NCBI RefSeq assembly: GCF_923077115.1
Contig: NZ_CAKLPX010000001.1
Span: forward strand, 1,426,001 to 1,490,000
Direction of reading: 5' to 3'
DNA from: Sinobacterium norvegicum
GTDB lineage: Bacteria > Pseudomonadota > Gammaproteobacteria > Pseudomonadales > Sinobacteriaceae
DNA: 64,000 nt
Positions 58,782 to 64,000 of the stretch are shown here, piece after piece (the stretch's first letter is position 1; the number at the start of each line of letters is the position of its first letter). The notes below the pieces were generated by a model, which saw nothing but the letters and a program-made list of their open reading frames with translations, had not been told where the DNA came from and did not search any database. A program made the position numbers and the translations under genes.

Positions 58782-60149
58782 TTACGTACAGGTATAGGCA
58801 ACCTTTAGCGCCAAGCCACCCTGCGAGGTCTCGCGATACTTTGCATTCATATCTTTGCCGGTTTCGTACATGGTCTCAATCACCTTATCGAGCGATACCA
58901 TCGGCTCGGTATTGCGACGCAACGCCATGCGAGAGGCATTAATCGCCTTCATCGACGAGATCGCATTACGCTCGATGCAAGGTACCTGTACCTGGCCAGC
59001 CACCGGATCGCAGGTCAAGCCTAAGTGGTGCTCCATGGCTATTTCAGCAGCCTCAGCCACCTGCATCGGACTGCCACCGAGTAATTCAGTTAAGCCCGCC
59101 GCCGCCATCGAGCAGGACACACCGATCTCTCCCTGACACCCTACCTCGGCACCCGAAATAGAGGCATTGCGTTTATACAGGCCGCCAATGGCCGCTGCAG
59201 CGCAGATAAACCGGCTATATTGCTCGACACCGACCGGCTCAATAAATTTATCATAGTATGCCAACACCGCCGGAATAATGCCGGCAGCACCATTGGTTGG
59301 CGCCGTGACAACTCGGCCACCGGCTGCATTCTCCTCACTGACGGCGAGGGCAAACATATTCACCCAGTCGATAATAATCATCGGGTCGCCTGCCAAGTTA
59401 CCACTGGACAGCAGCTGGCGATGGAGCGCCGGCGCACGACGAGGTACACGTAACGGCCCCGCCAAGAAGCCCTCGGTTGCACAACCACGCTCAATCCCCT
59501 CCTGCATAATCTGCCAAATTTTCGCCAAACGCTGATCGATCTGAGGCTGCTCGGCAAGGCTCTGCTCATTGCGCATCATCAAGGTGCTAATACTGATGTT
59601 ATTGCGCAGGCACAGGTCTATCAGTTCATGGGCACTGGTAAAGGGGTAAGGCAGCGCTTGTTGTTGCTCACCCTGGCTATGAAAGTTCTCCTCATCGACG
59701 ATAAAGCCACCGCCGGTTGAAAAATAAGTTTTACTAAACACTTTTTCAGCGCCGACGAAGGCGTGAATAGACATACCATTTTCGTGCAGCGGTAACGGCT
59801 GGTTAATAAAGTTGATCGCCAGCGGGCCAAAACTGACCGAATGCGCACCGAGATCGATACTCAGACGCTGGCTGTCTTTAACGTTTTGTAAAAAATGGGG
59901 GATTGTATCGAGGTCGACAAACTCAGGCTCGAAACCTGCCAACCCTAGAATAATCGCACTATCGGTATTATGGCCCTTACCGGTTAAGGACAGAGAGCCA
60001 TACACATCCACGCTAATATCGGTGACACGATGCAATTCGACGACTTCTTTTAAATCATCAACAAATTGCTTTGCCGCTTTCATTGGTCCCAACGTGTGGG
60101 AGCTTGAAGGACCAATACCAATTTTGAAAATGTCGAATACACCGTGCAT
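58782..60149 (-). CDS. sdaA: L-serine ammonia-lyase (iron-sulfur)
   Basis: A 455-residue single-chain L-serine dehydratase that deaminates serine to pyruvate. The N-terminal IGIGPSSSHTLGPMKAAKQF and the C-terminal iron-sulfur domain (EVGCQGEIGVSCSMAAAGL and LGLTCDPVAGQVQVPCIERNA, with conserved cysteines) match SdaA/SdaB. AGAGGTG precedes the ATG. It is 63 bp downstream of the serine transporter gene sdaC, so uptake and deamination are cotranscribed. Confidence 0.96.
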   Translation of the reverse strand: MHGVFDIFKIGIGPSSSHTLGPMKAAKQFVDDLKEVVELHRVTDISVDVYGSLSLTGKGHNTDSAIILGLAGFEPEFVDLDTIPHFLQNVKDSQRLSIDLGAHSVSFGPLAINFINQPLPLHENGMSIHAFVGAEKVFSKTYFSTGGGFIVDEENFHSQGEQQQALPYPFTSAHELIDLCLRNNISISTLMMRNEQSLAEQPQIDQRLAKIWQIMQEGIERGCATEGFLAGPLRVPRRAPALHRQLLSSGNLAGDPMIIIDWVNMFALAVSEENAAGGRVVTAPTNGAAGIIPAVLAYYDKFIEPVGVEQYSRFICAAAAIGGLYKRNASISGAEVGCQGEIGVSCSMAAAGLTELLGGSPMQVAEAAEIAMEHHLGLTCDPVAGQVQVPCIERNAISSMKAINASRMALRRNTEPMVSLDKVIETMYETGKDMNAKYRETSQGGLALKVAYTCT

Positions 60150-60212
60150 TGTTTCACCTCTTTAAGGCCTGAGAGCTCAGGCCTTTGTAGCGTTACCGAT
60201 TAACCAGATGTC

Positions 60213-61517
60213 TTATACCAGCAGCTTGAATACGATGCCGGAGATAGCAACCAGACCCATGGTGGTGATAAATACATTGGCAATAGTGCCCTGGTATTTG
60301 GCCATCGCAGGCACTCGCTTAATGGCGTACATTGGCATCAGGAATAGGATGGTAGCAATGATTGGGCCGCCTAAATCTTCGATCATACCGAGGATACTAG
60401 GGTTGATAATCGCCACTGCCCAGATAGTGAGTAACATAAAGCCAATGGTGAACAGGTTGATGTTCTTGTCGCTGATGTTTTTACCCATGGACTTGGCTTG
60501 CTTGCTGATAATGCCGTTCATGCCTTCACGAGCACCTAGATAGTGGCCGAAGAATGAAGAGGTAATAGCAACAATGGCAACAATCGGGCCGAAGTAAGCA
60601 ATCAGCGGGCTGCTGTGAACATTGGCAAGATAAGACAGCACGGTGAGGTTTTGATCTTTGGCTTCAGCTAACATTTCAGGCGTTAGGCTTAACACCACAG
60701 AGAAGACGAAGAACATAACAAAGCCCAGCAACATCGCCGATGTGCGCTTTAGAATCTCGTCTGATTTCTCAACTGCTTGGTTGCCATACTGTTGACGCTG
60801 TTTCATGGCAAAACTACTGATTGCTGGCGAGTGGTTGAAAGCAAACACAAGAACGGGAATCGTCAGCCAGATAGTCGTCGTGAAATCAACGGCACTGGGC
60901 ACTTGGCTGATGGCAGATAGGTTCCAATCAGGAATCAGATAAAAAGACATACCGGCAAGAATGATAACCAGTGGGTAAACCAGGAACTGTGTCACCTTCA
61001 ACATCAATTGTTCACCGGCAATCATTACCGACATCATGGCAGCAATCAGCACAAAAGATAGCAGTGGACGAGGTATTTGCCCCATGCCTAATTGATGCAC
61101 CATAAAGCTGTCGATGGTATTGGTAATACTAACGCCGTAAATCAATAGAATCGGATAAATGGCGAAAAAATACAGCACAGTAATCAGCTTACCGGCGCCG
61201 TTACCAAAATGCTCTTCAACAACATCGGTAATATCTGCGTTGGGATTTTTTGAGGATAGGACAAAACGAGAAAGGTTTCGGTGGGCGAAATAGATCATTG
61301 GGCCAACTAAAACGGCCATCATAACCAGCGGCCAAAAACCGCCTAAACCTGCGTTGATTGGCAGAAATAAAATACCGGCACCGACGGCGGTACCAAAGAG
61401 GCTCAACACCCAGGTGGTATCGATTTTGTTCCACTGATTAGCGGATAATTGCTCCTCTGTATGTTGTCCATCGCTATCGAGAATAGCGGTACTGTTTGCT
61501 GTGGCTTCGTTGTTCAT
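60213..61517 (-). CDS. sdaC: Serine transporter SdaC-like (HAAAP family)
   Basis: A 434-residue amino-acid:H+ symporter of the hydroxy/aromatic amino-acid permease family, with 11 predicted TM segments. [22 protein letters not shown] is the family's first-helix signature, and [17 protein letters not shown] lies mid-protein. Partnership with sdaA downstream makes serine the likely substrate. The ATG at 61517 has AAGG 8 nt upstream; a GTG three codons earlier overlaps that site. Regulation by serine or glycine is typical, but no such site is visible here. Confidence 0.92.
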   Translation of the reverse strand: MNNEATANSTAILDSDGQHTEEQLSANQWNKIDTTWVLSLFGTAVGAGILFLPINAGLGGFWPLVMMAVLVGPMIYFAHRNLSRFVLSSKNPNADITDVVEEHFGNGAGKLITVLYFFAIYPILLIYGVSITNTIDSFMVHQLGMGQIPRPLLSFVLIAAMMSVMIAGEQLMLKVTQFLVYPLVIILAGMSFYLIPDWNLSAISQVPSAVDFTTTIWLTIPVLVFAFNHSPAISSFAMKQRQQYGNQAVEKSDEILKRTSAMLLGFVMFFVFSVVLSLTPEMLAEAKDQNLTVLSYLANVHSSPLIAYFGPIVAIVAITSSFFGHYLGAREGMNGIISKQAKSMGKNISDKNINLFTIGFMLLTIWAVAIINPSILGMIEDLGGPIIATILFLMPMYAIKRVPAMAKYQGTIANVFITTMGLVAISGIVFKLLV

Positions 61518-62226
61518 GATAAACACCTTTCACATTGCCGCTGCTCGAAGTGTTTATTGCTTCACAGGGCTAGCACATTTGCATTTTACCCTCTCAAACC
61601 GCTTAGTTTCAAAGAGTGAAATCGTTACAATTTTTCGACCCGGCTATTTAAACTTAGCACTCAAATTATGTACATTACTTTTGTTTCACTTTTCACTTTT
61701 CGTTTAATTACAGTAACAATTATTGAGCCATATCAGTTTTTAAAAAAATGAAAAAAAAGTAAACAAGAAGCATTATTAGCAAGCAATATAGCGCCTGAAA
61801 TCACCTCTATATAGATCCGCACTTATACCTACAACAAACCTAAAATATAAGTACATCTATAAAATTAAAAAAAACAAAAAAACCACGAAAAAGACACATA
61901 AAAAACAACACAAGACTTTAACCCCATGAGTCTATTGACAAACATTCTGGTGATTTAAACAGCAGGGGGGAATCCTCTGCCCCTCAAGCTATTTCCGCCC
62001 CTTGTCATGAGCGCAAACGTACGGCGGCGGCAGAGCCTATTATGGCGGCAAAACGCATTACATTAGAGAGTGCTATTATTCTCTCAACACGGCATTATTT
62101 AATGGCAAGCCATTGATTTTATACATGACTACATACGGACACCGTTGCCAGAGAGCCGCCCTTGACCGTATTATTTTGATCCAGACAGCCGCTACCTACG
62201 TATAAATCAGTACTTACGGGCAGAAT
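61518..62226. other. Divergent intergenic region of sdaC and the 62227 operon
   Basis: This 709-bp gap is AT-rich from about 61700 to 61930. It carries the sdaC promoter (minus) and, near its right end, the ECF-type promoter for the 62227 operon. No riboswitch-like structure or gene was recognised. Confidence 0.4.
62177..62206 (+). promoter_or_regulatory. ECF (ChrR-type sigma) promoter of the 62227 operon
   Basis: TGATCC (62177-62182), an 18-nt spacer, and TATAAA (62201-62206), 20 bp before the first start codon. The -35 and spacing are identical to those of the rpoE-chrR promoter at 58514-58543, which links this operon to that sigma factor. Confidence 0.75.
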
Positions 62227-62682
62227 ATGATGACAACTGTGAATACCACTACTGAGCGACACAACCCATTAATCGAAGACTTCAAACGCTTCTACCGGGA
62301 TATGAAGTACGGCAAGGCCGTCGACATCAGCGATATCTACGCTGACAATGTTATTTTTGTTGACCCGATTCACAAGCTACAAGGACTGGACAACCTCAGC
62401 GCCTACCTCGACCACTCGCTGGAGAATGTCACCGAATGCCGCTTCGAGTTCCTGGATATTATTGCCAGCGACTCGATTGCCTATATTAAATGGCGTATGC
62501 ACTATCACCACCCAAAGATCAGTGCTCAGCCACAAACCCTCAAAGGCATTAGCCACCTCCATTTCGATCAAAAAATAACCTTCCATGAGGATGTCTATGA
62601 CATGGGCAGCATGGTCTATGAGCACCTACCCATCATCGGTCGCATCATCGGTTATATTAAACGTAGAATTGCCAGGGGATGA
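62227..62682 (+). CDS. NTF2-like (SnoaL-fold) protein
   Basis: A 151-residue NTF2-like domain protein. FKRFYRDMKYGKAVDISDIYADNVIFVDPIHKLQGLDNLSAYLDH matches the first half of the family, including the Asp in VDP that often sits in the pocket. Equivalent proteins lead ChrR-sigma-controlled operons in many gammaproteobacteria, followed by an SDR and a FAD-linked oxidoreductase, as here. An ATG one codon further on is an equally good start. The reaction is unknown. Confidence 0.85.
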   Translation: MMTTVNTTTERHNPLIEDFKRFYRDMKYGKAVDISDIYADNVIFVDPIHKLQGLDNLSAYLDHSLENVTECRFEFLDIIASDSIAYIKWRMHYHHPKISAQPQTLKGISHLHFDQKITFHEDVYDMGSMVYEHLPIIGRIIGYIKRRIARG

Positions 62683-63488
62683 ATATGACAACCCATCATG
62701 TCATCTGGATCACCGGCGCAAGCTCTGGCATTGGCCAGGCACTGTGTCGCTATTACGCCGAACAGGGCTGTACCGTGGTGGCCACGGCCAGAAGCCAAGT
62801 CAGCCTAGAGCAAAGCTTTGCCGCCATGCCTGAGGTGCACTGTCTGGCTGGCGACGTCACCGATGGCGCCAAGATGAAGCAGCTGGCAGAAGTGATAGCA
62901 CAACGCTTCAATCATATTAACGAGCTGATTGTGAACGCCGGCAACTGCGAATACATCGACGAGCTCCCCGTCGACGTCAGCCTGACCGAACGATTGATGG
63001 CGGTGAATTATCACGGCGCTATCAACACCATTAATGCCGGCCTACCGCTGCTGCAAAACTGCCCCGAGCAAGCGACTATTATCGGTGTCTGCTCACAGGT
63101 TATTTTTGCCCCCTTCTGTCGCAGTGAAGCCTATGGTGCCAGCAAGGCGGCGCTTGACTATTTCTTGCAGAGCTTACGGATCGACCTGAAAGCTGCCAGC
63201 ATCGATGTCAGCATTGCCTACCCTGGTTTCGTCAAGACGCCACTGACTGACAAAAACACCTTTGACATGCCTTTTCTGATCAGCGCTGAGCAGGCCGCCA
63301 TCAGAATCGACCAAGGCCTTAGCAGGCAGCAACAGCGTATCATCTTCCCGCGACGCTTAAAGCTGATGCTCGGTCTTAGCAGATGGTTACCCTCGCTCTG
63401 GCAGCGCTGGATGCTCAAGGGCCAAACAGCACAGTTCAGTGAACAGACAACCGCCGAGCACTCAATATCAACACAGGACAGCCCATGA
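62679..63488 (+). CDS. Short-chain dehydrogenase
   Basis: A 269-residue SDR with the cofactor loop TGASSGIG near the N-terminus (HHVIWITGASSGIGQALCRYY), NAGNCEY in place of NNAG, and the catalytic tyrosine-lysine pair YGASK. The C-terminal region RRLKLMLGLSRWLPSLWQRWML is hydrophobic and may associate with the membrane. Its start overlaps the upstream stop by 4 bp, showing translational coupling. It is the second gene of the ECF-controlled operon. Confidence 0.9.
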   Translation: MNMTTHHVIWITGASSGIGQALCRYYAEQGCTVVATARSQVSLEQSFAAMPEVHCLAGDVTDGAKMKQLAEVIAQRFNHINELIVNAGNCEYIDELPVDVSLTERLMAVNYHGAINTINAGLPLLQNCPEQATIIGVCSQVIFAPFCRSEAYGASKAALDYFLQSLRIDLKAASIDVSIAYPGFVKTPLTDKNTFDMPFLISAEQAAIRIDQGLSRQQQRIIFPRRLKLMLGLSRWLPSLWQRWMLKGQTAQFSEQTTAEHSISTQDSP

Positions 63489-64000
63489 AAATAGCGATTA
63501 TCGGCAGCGGAATATCCGGCTTAACCGCCGCCTACTTACTTAATCCAGACCACGACATCTGCGTCTACGAGAAAGCCGATCGCATCGGCGGCCACACCGC
63601 CACGAAACAGCTCCAGCTAGCGGGTCGCGATTACGCCATCGATACCGGCTTTATCGTCTACAACGACTGGACCTACCCCAACTTTATCAAGCTGATGGAA
63701 ACGCTAGGGGTGGCCAGCCAAACCACGGCTATGGGCTTCAGCGTCACCGCCCACCAAGGCCGCTATGAGTACAGCGGCAATGGCTTTGATGGCTTGTTTG
63801 CTCAACGCAAGAACCTCTGCAATATCAAGCATTGGCGCATGCTGCGAGACATCGTCCGGTTCAATAAACAGGCGATTGCAGATCTGCAATCGGGTGAGCT
63901 TGACGGTGATGCCACTCTGGCCCAATACCTCGCCGCCAACGGTTATAGTCGGCAGTTTATCGACTACTACTTAATCCCCATGGGCTGTGCGATTTGGTCA
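63485..64000 (+). CDS. FAD/NAD(P)-binding oxidoreductase, 5' part (truncated by window)
   Basis: The first 172 codons of a flavoprotein. The dinucleotide-binding IAIIGSGISGLTAAYLLN is followed by VYEKADRIGGHTAT and DTGFIVYNDWTYPNFIKLM, typical of the amine-oxidase-related proteins placed before DUF1365 and cyclopropane-synthase genes. It overlaps the SDR stop by 4 bp. By analogy with known ChrR-sigma operons the genes after it are expected to be DUF1365 and Cfa-like, but these lie beyond the window. Confidence 0.88.
   Translation, partial: MKIAIIGSGISGLTAAYLLNPDHDICVYEKADRIGGHTATKQLQLAGRDYAIDTGFIVYNDWTYPNFIKLMETLGVASQTTAMGFSVTAHQGRYEYSGNGFDGLFAQRKNLCNIKHWRMLRDIVRFNKQAIADLQSGELDGDATLAQYLAANGYSRQFIDYYLIPMGCAIWS

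Overview
The window is chromosomal DNA of a Gram-negative, aerobic, probably marine gammaproteobacterium. The evidence is a TonB-dependent receptor, several signal-peptide and lipobox proteins, SbcCD, HscC, YciA, PhhB, CstA, SdaC/SdaA and an ECF sigma/ChrR pair, all in a background of intermediate G+C. Enzymes for alkyl sulfates, steroid-like substrates and possibly DMSP suggest a heterotroph living on lipid-like and organosulfur compounds. No rRNA, tRNA or CRISPR was seen.

Layout. 1-4.1 kb: hscC (its 3' end lies off the window), an acyl-CoA ligase and a VOC protein. 4.1-10.1 kb: an AT-rich mobile patchwork with two near-identical copies of an FkbM methyltransferase segment, two intact REP-associated (Y1/HUH) transposase elements, a wrecked third one, extra copies of the element 3' end, and a DUF1214 gene that lost its 5' half. 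10.1-12.1 kb: a lone OLD-like ATPase/TOPRIM protein (possible phage defence) and a strongly structured intergenic segment. 12.1-17.1 kb: sbcDC, with very glutamine-rich SbcC arms. 17.2-22.6 kb: a minus-strand cluster (MBL hydrolase, sulfotransferase, SDR, ketosteroid-isomerase-like protein, 3-alpha-HSD-like SDR) facing a TetR gene across a palindromic operator candidate. 22.6-32.2 kb: rhodanese, LuxR-type regulator, flavin amine oxidase with a CRP-like site upstream, NlpC/P60 lipoprotein, secreted DMSP-lyase-like cupin, DASS transporter, AraC-type membrane regulator, exported SurE and a lipoprotein. 32.3-39.1 kb: DUF1254/1214 protein, TonB receptor and exported alkylsulfatase, facing a LysR regulator. 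39.1-50.4 kb: LRR lipoprotein, thioesterase, two small unknown proteins, an SDR and a cytochrome P450, DUF481 outer-membrane protein, an unknown protein, a Gre-like factor, PhhB, CstA and an enoyl-CoA hydratase. 50.4-57.1 kb: DUF333-like protein, an SLC1 transporter fused to a solute-binding domain, a BshA-type glycosyltransferase, GhrA-like reductase, and a cysteine desulfurase with an in-frame 9-nt repeat. 57.1-64 kb: PNPOx-like protein, ChrR anti-sigma, ECF sigma, sdaA, sdaC, and the start of an NTF2-like/SDR/FAD operon.

How the parts work together. The clearest regulatory link is between the ECF sigma/ChrR pair and the operon at 62.2 kb. Both have a TGATCC-N18-TATAA(A/C) promoter with identical 18-nt spacing, as expected of a ChrR-controlled (singlet-oxygen type) sigma regulon. 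The sulfotransferase/KSI/3-alpha-HSD cluster, the P450/SDR pair and the alkylsulfatase/TonB locus together suggest use of steroid-like or alkyl-sulfate compounds. Substrates are inferred from family resemblance only.
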